From NCBI GenBank assembly GCA_034926635.1, contig JAYFQX010000010.1:186001-250000 (forward strand): a DNA stretch of 64,000 nt, read 5' to 3'. Within the stretch, counting starts at the first letter, position 1. The number at the start of each line of letters is the position of its first letter. The notes beneath the pieces were generated by a model. It was given only the letters and a program-made list of their open reading frames with translations, searched no databases and had not been told where the DNA came from. Of the stretch, positions 1 through 9,554 are shown piece after piece. This DNA is from Christensenella sp034926635. Its GTDB lineage: Bacteria; Bacillota; Clostridia; Christensenellales; Christensenellaceae. Position numbers and translations under genes: made by a program.

Positions 1-180
1 ATGAACCGACAGGCAGATTACGGACATGAAAACGTGGACGAATTGATGGTGGATATCAAGGCGTGGGTCATCGACACACAAAAAGAAGCGGTCACTTCTA
101 TCTATGATTTGGCGCAGATCAGCGAATATCCGAAAAGTGTCATCGAAATATTATCAAAACAGCGATTTCGCGCATTATGA
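1..180 (+). pseudogene. Gene remnant or C-terminal fragment at window start
   Basis: An open frame runs from the first base to a TGA at 178-180 and would encode about 59 residues. It may continue upstream of the window. I do not recognise the protein. Two other frames stay open just past its stop: one ends near 220 and one ends at 246-248. The second of these encodes an acidic tail (residues like SEDIEEDVNHFDE). That pattern suggests a decayed or frameshifted gene rather than a clean C-terminus. No promoter or ribosome binding site can be judged because the upstream DNA is missing. Confidence 0.25.
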
Positions 181-332
181 GGAATATGCCTCGCTTATTT
201 CTTTTGTCGGAGGATATTGAAGAGGATGTAAATCATTTTGACGAATAATCTTACAGAGAATGGCTGTTAATACTTTCGGATTTGAGTTTATAAGATAGAA
301 TCGTGAAATAAAAATAAAGGGTGGAGACGGCG

Positions 333-3300
333 ATGAAAAGAGCATTAAGCGTTATTCTGACGATTGTCCTTTGCATCAGTATTATTCCTGCAGAAAGCTT
401 TGCACAACCAGAGATGGGAGAAATTTCCGAAGCGGCTGTAGCACAAGAAGGTGATGGAAACGAGGTCGCGGAAGTAACACCGGAAGTGAGCGCGGCGTTG
501 CCGAACGAGACGCAAGCGCCTACGACGCAGGCGGCTTTGCCCACAAACGAAGCTGCGGAAGCGACACCGGGAGCGAGTCCGTCTCCCGAGACTTCGCCAA
601 CAGCCCCGGCGGAAGGAGAACCTCTTGAAACTGCGGAAGAAGAGATCCCGGATTTCTCGCCGCTGGGTGAGCCGCTGACAAAGAGCGGAGGGGAGGCATC
701 TCTGCTTTCCGTGCCGAGCTCTCCGGCATTTTCGCTGGGAGGAAAGCCGGGAGATTATCTGTATCTGATTTATGACAGAGGGGATACCGGAGTCTCCCAT
801 AGGAATCAGGCAACGCTTGAGGTGTTTAAAGACGATCTCGCGGGTGCGGGGAGCTGGCAGAATCAATATTATGATAACAATTCTTCCGGGGTATCAATTT
901 ATTATACGATCAACGGTGTGCCTAGGCATTATGTGACGCCGTATTTCAGCACATGGGCAGCGAGCGCGGGCACAAAGCTCCTGGACGCAGATGCCGTGGT
1001 GACAAAGCCGGATTCTAACACGATCAGTGTCAAATGGGTTAAGCCGGAATTTACATTTGAGATGCGTTACATCTATCGTTCGGGATCGCTGTCTTTTCAA
1101 CGAGAATACTATCTTACCAATACCAGCGGTCTTCAAATGACCAATATTAAGCTTGTTTATGGCGGCGATACTTATTTCGGCGGAAATGATTATGGTTATT
1201 CCTACTGGAATTCCGACCTGAACATGGTATATATCAGGTCGTCCGGGACAGGCTCGACTTTTATGGGGCTTTCGGGGAATTCTTCCAGCCCTGCGAGCGC
1301 ATATTTTGGCGGGGCATATAATGCGGGCGCAGCATACGCAGACCAGGCGGCATTGCCAAACACTGTAACGTCCGCAAATACAGACCAAAGTTATTACCTG
1401 CAATGGAACAGACAATATATCAACAATGGGGAAGTGTTTTCCCCTTCCGCTACCGAACGCTATTCTATCGGCGGAGCGATGCAGCTGATAAGCCCCCAAA
1501 ATCAGACGATTGCGCAGCCATCCTCGCCTCAGACGATTACCTATACTTTTCTTGCTGCTAACGTAGATGTTGCACAGACGCAGTGTACCTTTGCGGCGAC
1601 ATCGTCGCGGGGCTACGCTGTGCAGGTTACTCCGTTAAACAGCGCTATTGCGGCAAACGGACAAAAGCAGATCACGGTCAGCGTCACGATCCCCGCAGGA
1701 GCGGCGCTGGGGGATGATAAAATTACCGTGGTGGCAACGGTTGCCGCCACGGGCGCGACCAGTACCGCGTACGCCATTACTACAATCACCGCGCCTCCGG
1801 ATACGACACCGCCGGTCATCAGCAATGTCACTTATCAAAAAAACACTACATGGGTCAAAACAAATGAAACGGTTAGCTTTAATGTGACGGATAATGTGGC
1901 GGTGGATCAGTCATCCGTGAAGGTGATTGGCCCCGGCGGAGCGGCAGTCGCCGTTACAAAGGGAGCCGGCAACAGTTATAGCTTTGTTGCAACGGCAGGC
2001 GGCATCTATACGATTATGGCGAAGGATACCTCCGGGAATGCCGCGACCAATGCTTATACCAAGCAAATCAATATTGACAATGACGCGCCGGTAGTGGGCG
2101 ATCTGCGTATCGCGCCTAAAGGGACGACAAATTATGTCAGCATTTTGAATACCGCGACCTATACGTATTTTACGAATGTCAACAGCGAAATCACCATAAC
2201 GGCAAACGATGCAGCGAGCGGCGTAAGAAAGATGAGCTACCAGTTTGTTCCGCAGGGAGGAATGATCAACGAAACGGCATGGACGGATGTAACCTTTACA
2301 AGCGCGTTGCAAACACGGGATTCGGTGCTGCAGGCAAACCCAAATTACCTCGTGCCGCCGGTTACGCCTTTTGTGGGGAGTATCGCGGTACGCCTTACAG
2401 ATGATGTGGGCAATGTAACTACCACGACGGTCAGTGCAAACGGCAAGTACGTCAATGACAATGTTACGCCCACAGCAAGCCTAGGCATAACCGTTGCAGG
2501 AGGCGCTTTTGATCCGTCAAAATGGTATGATGCCGTTGATTTTACGGCTACGGCTGCGGATGGCGATTCGGGTTTGAGCGGAATGATGATTTTGAAAAAC
2601 GGATCTTCGGTGGTGGAAAATACGCCAGCTTTGCAGACAAACGGGCTGGGCGCGCTTACGGCGAGTACAACATATCACGCGGTTATGCCGGGAACCTATT
2701 CCATCAGCGCGACAGCGACTGACAAGAGCGGAAATACCGGTGTAAGCGCACCTCAGACAGTCAAAATCTGTAATCAGTCGCCGACGTTGGCGGTATCTGC
2801 CGCGCCGACAAACTGGACAAACAGCAGTGTGACCTTGACCCTGCAAAATACAAATCCGTCTGTTTATTCCTCTGTTACCTATTATTATCAAAAAGCGGGA
2901 GATGTCGCGTGGACGCCGATCGGTACAGCCGTGCCGGGGTCTGAAATGACCTTGACCCTGCGTGACAATACGAATGCGGATTATGAATTTAAGGCGGTGA
3001 CGGAGACGGGGAAAGAATCGGCTATTATTACACGAAATGTGAAGATTGACAAAACAATTCCGGAACAGGCAACCATCCACGTTCAAGCGCAAACGGCAGG
3101 TGCGCCGCAGGATACGCCCGATGGAGAAAACGGATGGTATCAGACCCTGCCGACGATTACAATCACCCCACCAGTTATTATTTTAACTCCGGTGGAAAGC
3201 AATGTGAAGACAATGTATAAATTTGCGGCGGAAACGGATTTTGCAGCCGCGGTTCCGCAGGAGTTTACGGGAACGAATCCCGTGATCGTCACGCAGGGAA

Positions 3301-6300
3301 AATATATTCTTGAGGTATATACCGTGGATGAGGCAGGTAATGAGAGTGTTCATAACACACGGTATATCAACGCGGATAATGCTTTGCCGCAGATTGGCAC
3401 GATCAGCATGCGCGCGATGAGTATTACGGATATGACGGGTATTTGGGATCTCTTCGCGCTATTCAGCGGGAATGTGCTTGTTTCGGCGTCGGTTTCGGAT
3501 GATATGAGCGGACTTTTTAATGTATATTACCAGCTTGTGCCGGACGGGAACACATTTGACAGGAATGGAACATTGACCTTATGCGGGAAAAGCGGGAATG
3601 ACTATACGCTCACGGTATCGCCCCAGTTTAAAGGGCAGGTGTACTATGTTGCGAAGGATAACGCGGGGAACTCGTCGGTGATAGGCTCTGGAAAGTTGAT
3701 TGCAGACGCGATTCCACCAGATCCGCCACAGGTGGATACGGGCGCTTATACACCTGGATTCTGGACGAGTGAAGGAGTGACGATCAAATTATCCGGGTCG
3801 AGCGCGCTTTCTGAAATCAAGGGATATTATTATGAAGAAAACGGCGGTTCGCTGACGCCTGTTCCGCAAGGAGGCATTATTGCGCCCGAAAATGCGGAAA
3901 CGAGCTATAAGCTGTATGCGCTCAGTAACGTCGGATGGAAAAGCAGTCCGGAAACGCTTACGGTTCGCAACGACAGTGTGACTCCGACGATCACGGCGAT
4001 GCCGAGGACGACAGACCCGACGAATGGGACTGTTCTGATTGACTTGACGAATACTGTGGGGCTTTCGGGTGTTGCAGGCGTGACGGTATCCGTAGACGGC
4101 GGCGCGCCGTTTGATATCTCGAGCCGATTTTCAGGGGGAGCGGCAACAGTGAGCGTATCTCAAAACGGCACCTATGTATTTACGATTCTCAACAATGCGG
4201 GCGTGAGCGCTTCAGCAACATGTGTAATTTCTAGTATTGATAAAGATGCGCCGGTAAGCCCGTCTTATGTCGTCGCACCGGACGTTAAAAATGCAGATGG
4301 AAACGATCCGTGGCGCACGCAGCCGCAGACCATTACGATCACGCCTTCTTCGCAAGACGGAGGAAGCGTTGTTACAACCTATTATAAGCTCTATCTCTCG
4401 AATAATACCGAACCAACGGACGGCACGCCGTATACAACACCGATCCCGGTGAATACAGACGGGATCTATACATTCAAGACGTGGGCGCAGGACGTGGCGG
4501 GAAACAGCTCAGGAATGCAAACAAGGCAATTGTCGGTCGACCAAACAGCCCCGACGCTTTTGATGGAGTTTGATTCGCCCGCACCGTATGAAGACAGCGC
4601 GAATATGACCTTTACTGTTGGTGATAGCTCTCCAGAAGGAGCGCCGGATGCAACGCCGAGCGGCGTGTGGTATGTCAAATATACGCTTGTCAGCAGCGAA
4701 CCCGGGGTCGCAGATGTGATCGGCTACCAAGGACCCATTGCGGGCAAGGTTGCGCTGCGTGTCACGGCTCCTTTCAGCGGGACGGTGACGGCACAAGTGT
4801 TTGACAGAGCGGGAAACAATACGGTACAAACGAGCGCACCATTCAGCGTCGCGACAAGTACAACGGTGACGCAGGCAGTTGTAACAAGCCCGTCTGATTA
4901 TTATGGGGAGTGGATAAAAAACAACGTGGAGTATGCGCTGTCCGCTCTGCCGCCTGCAAATACGACGATTACAGGTTATGAGGTCAGCAGCGACGGGATA
5001 AACTGGAACAATACGGGAATTCAGTATCATCCGGCGACGGGAACGGCAACCTATATTGTCTCGGCAGAAGGAATCACGCAGACATATTTTCGTGTATTGA
5101 CACAATATGATGATCCAGATCCCGGTGTGGATCCCGTAACAAGGATCGGTGTTCCTACTTCTGTTTTTCTAAATAGAATTGATAAAACGGCGCCGGATGC
5201 GTCGGCTGTAACAATCACCCCAGCGTTCTATGCAACCGGCATCTATAACGGGACGGTGAGTGTTGCAATCACAGGAACAGACCCAAATAACGGAAATGGG
5301 ACTGTCGGAAGCAGTATCCAGACATTGCAGTATTCGCTTGACGGTGGAACGACGTGGAAGGTTTATAACGGGCAGTTTAACATCAATCCACAGTTTGCAG
5401 GCAAGGTTACGGTAAAAGCAACTGACAAAGCGGGTAACGAAATGACGAATGCTACGGCTGATTTTGTTGTGGATACGGCTGCTCCGGTTGCCCCGAATCT
5501 TACGGCAACGGTGGACGCCGCGGCGTACGACGGAACAATGTGGACAAACGGGGACGTCATTATAACACCCAAGGGAGGAACGCCGGAACCGCCGCCGACA
5601 GGGTTCAGCGGAATTGCGAAATATGAATATAGCATAGACGGCGGTGTGAGTTGGACGGATGCGGCGCTGGCTCCTTTTACAATGAATACAAACGGGATTA
5701 TCAATGTGCGTGTGCGCGCTGTTTCCAATGCAGGCATGCCCGGAGATATTGCCATATTTACAGTCCGTAGAGATGACGTGACGCCTGATATCACAGTCGC
5801 GGCAACAACGAACGGAACCGTTTATGATGGTACGGGATGGACAGCAGGCAATGTCGTCTATACGTTAGGAACGACAAAAACATATGCATCGCCCTATCAT
5901 TATGAATACAAAAAAACAACAGAAACGGCGTGGACAGCAATTCCGTTCAATGGAAATACCGTCATAGTGAGTGAGCATGACATTTCTGTAAATGGAATCG
6001 GGAGCTATGATTTCAGGATTGTAACGGGCGCGCTTGATGCGCAAAGTGTGAACAACGCTGTAAAGATCGATAAGGTTCACCCAAAACAAGCGTTGGGGAC
6101 GGTTACGGGAACGATAGGACAGAACGGATGGTATACCGCAATTACAGGAATTGGAATTTCGCAAGTCGCACAAGACATTGATGACAACGTAAGAAGCGAT
6201 ATCACGGAAGAGTTTTCGCTTTATGCGCCGGGTGCTTCACCTCCGGCGTATACGACGGGAACGCCTGTCATTACCGCGGATGGCGTGTATACGCTGGATT

Positions 6301-9008
6301 TACGGACCACAGACGAGGCGGGAAATGCCAACTATACGGACAGTTGGACAATTAAGCTGGATTCTACCGCTCCGACGATGGATCCCATTGCGTTTGAACC
6401 TGCGGGGCTGCCGGGCTTGCTGTTTCCAGGCAGCGTGAAGGTATTGCTCACGGGCAGCGACTTGACGAGCGGGGTTCAGCACATCGAATATCAGGCGGTT
6501 CCTGCAGGGGGGACATACGATAATGCCAATTGGCAGACTTACGGACTATTGTATATTGCGCCGAGCTTTCAGGGAACGCTTTATGCCCGCGCGGTAGACA
6601 GAGCCGGGAATGTGAGCGGAAATAGCGCACAGACAGTGCAAAAGGTTGACATTACGGTTGATATCGAACCGCCGGCAGCGCCGATGTTGCGTGGAACGGC
6701 AGGCGGAAGCGCATATACGGAGCGCACCTGGCAAAGTACGGATGTAACCGTCAATATTGCAGATGGAACGCCGATCCCTATTTCGGGCGTTCATCATTAT
6801 CAGGTGAACGACGGAATGGGTTGGGTGGACTTGACGCCTGGAACTATGGTATTTACGGCGAATCTTGACGGCAAAACCGTTTATGAGGTGCGCGGCGTAT
6901 CAGGGACGGGAATTGTGGGCCCGGCGGCGACGTTTGAGGTATGGATCGATAGGCAAACGCCTGATCTTACGGTAACAGCTCAATATTCAGACGACGGCAC
7001 GCCTTATGATGGGACGTGGACAAACAGAAGTGTCACTTATGCGCTTGCCAACACAACGAATAATTCATCGGGGATTGCATTCTATGATGGCGCGAATCTG
7101 GTGGGAAGCAAGGTGGAGCTATACGCGGATACAGCGCAGGAAGGAGACACACACATTTTTGTATCGAAAAACAATGCTGCGCCGCAAGTAACATCCGCAG
7201 CGCAGACTTTTACGGCTAAAATTGATAAAACAGCACCTGCCGCGCCGGATGTTGCGGTGACGGCGGCAACGGGACGAGCGGATTGGTATACGACTGCGGG
7301 AACTGTGACGGTTACGCCAACGCCGCAGGATGCGGGCAGCCCGATTAGGACGCAGATATCGCTTGACAGCGGCGCAACCTGGACGGATTATGCTGTAAAT
7401 CCAGCGTTTCCCAATACAGACGGCAGCCATCAGTATGTGGTGCGCAGCGTGGATGAAGCAGGAAATATCGGCGGTACGGACAGCATTCTGATGAATGTGG
7501 ATGCAACGCCGCCTGCGAGTATGACGATAGCATTTGCAAAGGCAGACGGGACAGCGATCCCGCTGAATTCTTATGGCAGCATCATGGCGAATCAGCCGGT
7601 ATCCGTGAAAATAACGGGAGTAGATGCATTGTCTGGCATGCGCAGCATCAGTTATGAGCTTGCAGAAGACGGTAAGCCGGCGCAGACGGCGGGCCCGATC
7701 GATGTGGACGCAGACGGCAGCATTATGTTTGTCCTTCCAGTGGGATTCCGAGGGACTGTGAAGGCGCTGGGAACGGATATGGCAGGGAATATTAACCCTG
7801 GATATATTTTGACTTCGCCGCGTATAATGATCAATAATACCGACATCCCGACAGTCTCAATTACGCCGCAAACGCCGCCGCCTTACGGAACCTGGTACAA
7901 AGGCGACGTGACATTTGACCTGACGGCGCAATCAAATAGCGCCGGACTCTCGCGGGTAGTGGTCAAGGTAAATAATGTTGTTGTGCAAGAGGTAAGTTAT
8001 GATGTAATGACAACGACAAAGCAGACGTTTACGCAGACGGTCTCTTCTTCCAGGATGAATAATATTATAGAGATTATCGCGTATGACAATTACGGGAATG
8101 TCGCAAACGCGCAAGAGCTTGTAGATATAGATACAACAACGCCGGGCGCGCCTACGGTTAAGGCACTGCTGTATGACCCGGATTATATTCCGCCGATCAT
8201 TACGACTCCGGGGACGCCTACGCCTACACCGGATGAAAATGGCTTTACAGAAGGAAAAAAGGTCTATAAAAGCGAGTGGACAAATTATCCTGTAAATTTT
8301 GTTATGACGGGAGACCTCGCGATTCCGTCCGGCTTTGAACAGTATGAATACAGTACATCGGCAGATGGCAAGACAAACTGGACAAACTGGGCAGTCATCT
8401 CCAGTCTGGCAGAAAAGACACACAAAGCGCAGGATGATCAGCAGCTCTACTATCGTTTTAGAACAGTCAGCCATGTAGGCACGGTAAGCGCGGCAGGGGA
8501 CGCGATCCTTGCACAAATTGATACAAAGACGCCGCCTGCGGCATCCATCAATCTTGCGGGAGATAAGAATGCACAAGATGTATTTATCGCAATGCCTACC
8601 GTCACAATAACGGCTCCGGAAGAAGAAACAGGGGTGCATAGTCCTGTGACGGCGTATGTTTCGCTGATCGACGCTGCGACTGGTACGGAGTTAAGCCGGC
8701 AAACGCTTAAAACAGGGTCGCTTGCGTTTACGAATCTGCCGGACGGAAGTTACCTGCTCAAAGTTTATACAAAGGATGAGGCGGGGAACGAGTCGAGTGT
8801 ACAGATCACCGAATTTTCTGTGAAGATTCCTTCGAAGGAAAACGGCGGGGATAATGGAAACACTGCGGATAAAGGGAACATCACCGTGAGACGCTCGGCA
8901 AAGACAGGCGATGAAAGCGCGATGCTTTTGTGGATGATTTTGGCAGTGGGAGCGGCTTGCGTGATCGGTGCGGCGGTACTGCGCATCAGAAAGGGAAATC
9001 GTCAATAG
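333..9008 (+). CDS. Giant secreted Ig-like repeat surface protein
   Basis: A 2891-residue exported protein. I chose ATG 333 over GTG 321 because a GGAG lies six bases before it and the protein then opens with a textbook signal peptide (MKRALSVILTIVLCIS, cleavage near AESFA). Residues about 30-115 are an acidic Pro/Thr/Glu linker. A unique beta-rich region follows, including YLYLIYDRGDTG. About 22 tandem beta-sandwich-like units then fill the rest, each opening with an (I/V)D-x-x-(A/T)P hinge such as IDKTAP, VDTAAP or RRDDVTP and often containing DxAGN. The C-terminus has KTGDESA, a hydrophobic segment and the basic tail RIRKGNRQ. This is like a cell-wall sorting signal, but the usual LPxTG is reduced to KTGD. 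It is probably a surface adhesin or stalk; the ligand is unknown. It seems to be monocistronic. Confidence 0.85.
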   Translation: MKRALSVILTIVLCISIIPAESFAQPEMGEISEAAVAQEGDGNEVAEVTPEVSAALPNETQAPTTQAALPTNEAAEATPGASPSPETSPTAPAEGEPLETAEEEIPDFSPLGEPLTKSGGEASLLSVPSSPAFSLGGKPGDYLYLIYDRGDTGVSHRNQATLEVFKDDLAGAGSWQNQYYDNNSSGVSIYYTINGVPRHYVTPYFSTWAASAGTKLLDADAVVTKPDSNTISVKWVKPEFTFEMRYIYRSGSLSFQREYYLTNTSGLQMTNIKLVYGGDTYFGGNDYGYSYWNSDLNMVYIRSSGTGSTFMGLSGNSSSPASAYFGGAYNAGAAYADQAALPNTVTSANTDQSYYLQWNRQYINNGEVFSPSATERYSIGGAMQLISPQNQTIAQPSSPQTITYTFLAANVDVAQTQCTFAATSSRGYAVQVTPLNSAIAANGQKQITVSVTIPAGAALGDDKITVVATVAATGATSTAYAITTITAPPDTTPPVISNVTYQKNTTWVKTNETVSFNVTDNVAVDQSSVKVIGPGGAAVAVTKGAGNSYSFVATAGGIYTIMAKDTSGNAATNAYTKQINIDNDAPVVGDLRIAPKGTTNYVSILNTATYTYFTNVNSEITITANDAASGVRKMSYQFVPQGGMINETAWTDVTFTSALQTRDSVLQANPNYLVPPVTPFVGSIAVRLTDDVGNVTTTTVSANGKYVNDNVTPTASLGITVAGGAFDPSKWYDAVDFTATAADGDSGLSGMMILKNGSSVVENTPALQTNGLGALTASTTYHAVMPGTYSISATATDKSGNTGVSAPQTVKICNQSPTLAVSAAPTNWTNSSVTLTLQNTNPSVYSSVTYYYQKAGDVAWTPIGTAVPGSEMTLTLRDNTNADYEFKAVTETGKESAIITRNVKIDKTIPEQATIHVQAQTAGAPQDTPDGENGWYQTLPTITITPPVIILTPVESNVKTMYKFAAETDFAAAVPQEFTGTNPVIVTQGKYILEVYTVDEAGNESVHNTRYINADNALPQIGTISMRAMSITDMTGIWDLFALFSGNVLVSASVSDDMSGLFNVYYQLVPDGNTFDRNGTLTLCGKSGNDYTLTVSPQFKGQVYYVAKDNAGNSSVIGSGKLIADAIPPDPPQVDTGAYTPGFWTSEGVTIKLSGSSALSEIKGYYYEENGGSLTPVPQGGIIAPENAETSYKLYALSNVGWKSSPETLTVRNDSVTPTITAMPRTTDPTNGTVLIDLTNTVGLSGVAGVTVSVDGGAPFDISSRFSGGAATVSVSQNGTYVFTILNNAGVSASATCVISSIDKDAPVSPSYVVAPDVKNADGNDPWRTQPQTITITPSSQDGGSVVTTYYKLYLSNNTEPTDGTPYTTPIPVNTDGIYTFKTWAQDVAGNSSGMQTRQLSVDQTAPTLLMEFDSPAPYEDSANMTFTVGDSSPEGAPDATPSGVWYVKYTLVSSEPGVADVIGYQGPIAGKVALRVTAPFSGTVTAQVFDRAGNNTVQTSAPFSVATSTTVTQAVVTSPSDYYGEWIKNNVEYALSALPPANTTITGYEVSSDGINWNNTGIQYHPATGTATYIVSAEGITQTYFRVLTQYDDPDPGVDPVTRIGVPTSVFLNRIDKTAPDASAVTITPAFYATGIYNGTVSVAITGTDPNNGNGTVGSSIQTLQYSLDGGTTWKVYNGQFNINPQFAGKVTVKATDKAGNEMTNATADFVVDTAAPVAPNLTATVDAAAYDGTMWTNGDVIITPKGGTPEPPPTGFSGIAKYEYSIDGGVSWTDAALAPFTMNTNGIINVRVRAVSNAGMPGDIAIFTVRRDDVTPDITVAATTNGTVYDGTGWTAGNVVYTLGTTKTYASPYHYEYKKTTETAWTAIPFNGNTVIVSEHDISVNGIGSYDFRIVTGALDAQSVNNAVKIDKVHPKQALGTVTGTIGQNGWYTAITGIGISQVAQDIDDNVRSDITEEFSLYAPGASPPAYTTGTPVITADGVYTLDLRTTDEAGNANYTDSWTIKLDSTAPTMDPIAFEPAGLPGLLFPGSVKVLLTGSDLTSGVQHIEYQAVPAGGTYDNANWQTYGLLYIAPSFQGTLYARAVDRAGNVSGNSAQTVQKVDITVDIEPPAAPMLRGTAGGSAYTERTWQSTDVTVNIADGTPIPISGVHHYQVNDGMGWVDLTPGTMVFTANLDGKTVYEVRGVSGTGIVGPAATFEVWIDRQTPDLTVTAQYSDDGTPYDGTWTNRSVTYALANTTNNSSGIAFYDGANLVGSKVELYADTAQEGDTHIFVSKNNAAPQVTSAAQTFTAKIDKTAPAAPDVAVTAATGRADWYTTAGTVTVTPTPQDAGSPIRTQISLDSGATWTDYAVNPAFPNTDGSHQYVVRSVDEAGNIGGTDSILMNVDATPPASMTIAFAKADGTAIPLNSYGSIMANQPVSVKITGVDALSGMRSISYELAEDGKPAQTAGPIDVDADGSIMFVLPVGFRGTVKALGTDMAGNINPGYILTSPRIMINNTDIPTVSITPQTPPPYGTWYKGDVTFDLTAQSNSAGLSRVVVKVNNVVVQEVSYDVMTTTKQTFTQTVSSSRMNNIIEIIAYDNYGNVANAQELVDIDTTTPGAPTVKALLYDPDYIPPIITTPGTPTPTPDENGFTEGKKVYKSEWTNYPVNFVMTGDLAIPSGFEQYEYSTSADGKTNWTNWAVISSLAEKTHKAQDDQQLYYRFRTVSHVGTVSAAGDAILAQIDTKTPPAASINLAGDKNAQDVFIAMPTVTITAPEEETGVHSPVTAYVSLIDAATGTELSRQTLKTGSLAFTNLPDGSYLLKVYTKDEAGNESSVQITEFSVKIPSKENGGDNGNTADKGNITVRRSAKTGDESAMLLWMILAVGAACVIGAAVLRIRKGNRQ

Positions 9009-9284
9009 CAGCCAACGTATCGGAAGGAGAGAGCCTGGGATATGCTAAAAAGGAAGGCTTGTGCGCTATATGAATCACAAATAAAAAAACTGTGTTTTAT
9101 ATCTGCTCTGTTAAGGGCAACAATTGCTGCACCAGTCGGCAGTGATGTCTGCTCCATATAATTCTTCTGCGGTATGACCGCCGCGACAGGCATAGCTTTG
9201 CGGATGAAAAATAATAATTGTTTTTCATCCGCAATTAGTGTTATAAGTACAAGTCGGTTTAAAACGTACCAATACGGTTTATCT

Positions 9285-9332
9285 GCACCCCAAAAGTTAG
9301 ACAGCGTGATATGCTGAATAACGGTTGGGGTG
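9285..9332 (+). mobile_element. Relic of IS3-family element left end
   Basis: These 48 bases align without gaps to the left end of the IS copy at 50426-50473, with about 39 of 48 positions identical. The shared parts include GCACCCCA, GTTAGACAG, TGATAT and GGTTGGGGTG/AATTGGGGTG. Nothing resembling the transposase follows. It is therefore a solo terminal fragment left by an old insertion or deletion. Confidence 0.65.
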
Positions 9333-9488
9333 TTATGATATACTGCGGTATGCGGTCTGTGGAGTATGTGTGTTGTAAGCGCGCGAGATAGTCCCTGTGT
9401 TTTTTGAAGAAAACAAGGATGGAAAAGGACAAGAAGCAGCAAATGGTGTGTCAAAATGAAGGTTGACAGATACTGAGTAATTCAAGGT

Positions 9489-9517
9489 TTAAAAATACGT
9501 TCTATATGTGGTATAAT
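9489..9517 (+). promoter_or_regulatory. Candidate glnS promoter
   Basis: A TATAAT at 9512-9517 lies 37 bases before the glnS start. The best -35 at 17-bp spacing is a weak TTAAAA. A TTGACA also occurs at 9463-9468 but lies too far from this -10. Confidence 0.45.
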
Positions 9518-9554
9518 AATACATTAGATTTTATATTGATTTAGGGAGCATATT

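Larger units (their letters stand above)
9009..9554. other. Gene-poor spacer with hairpin and IS relic
   Basis: This 546-base gap has no convincing gene. A 39-codon frame (9042-9161) follows GGAAGGAG but matches nothing I recognise. A perfect 12-bp inverted repeat (9200-9211 with 9221-9232, GCGGATGAAAAA) could form a hairpin, but it has no T tract, so it is not an obvious terminator. 9285-9332 is a relic of an insertion sequence end (listed separately). The last 70 bases contain the glnS promoter region. Confidence 0.6.

Noticed and set aside
9002..9454. 150-codon minus-strand frame after the giant protein gene
   Set aside because: No ribosome binding site, unusual composition, crosses the perfect hairpin and the IS relic. 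It is probably chance.
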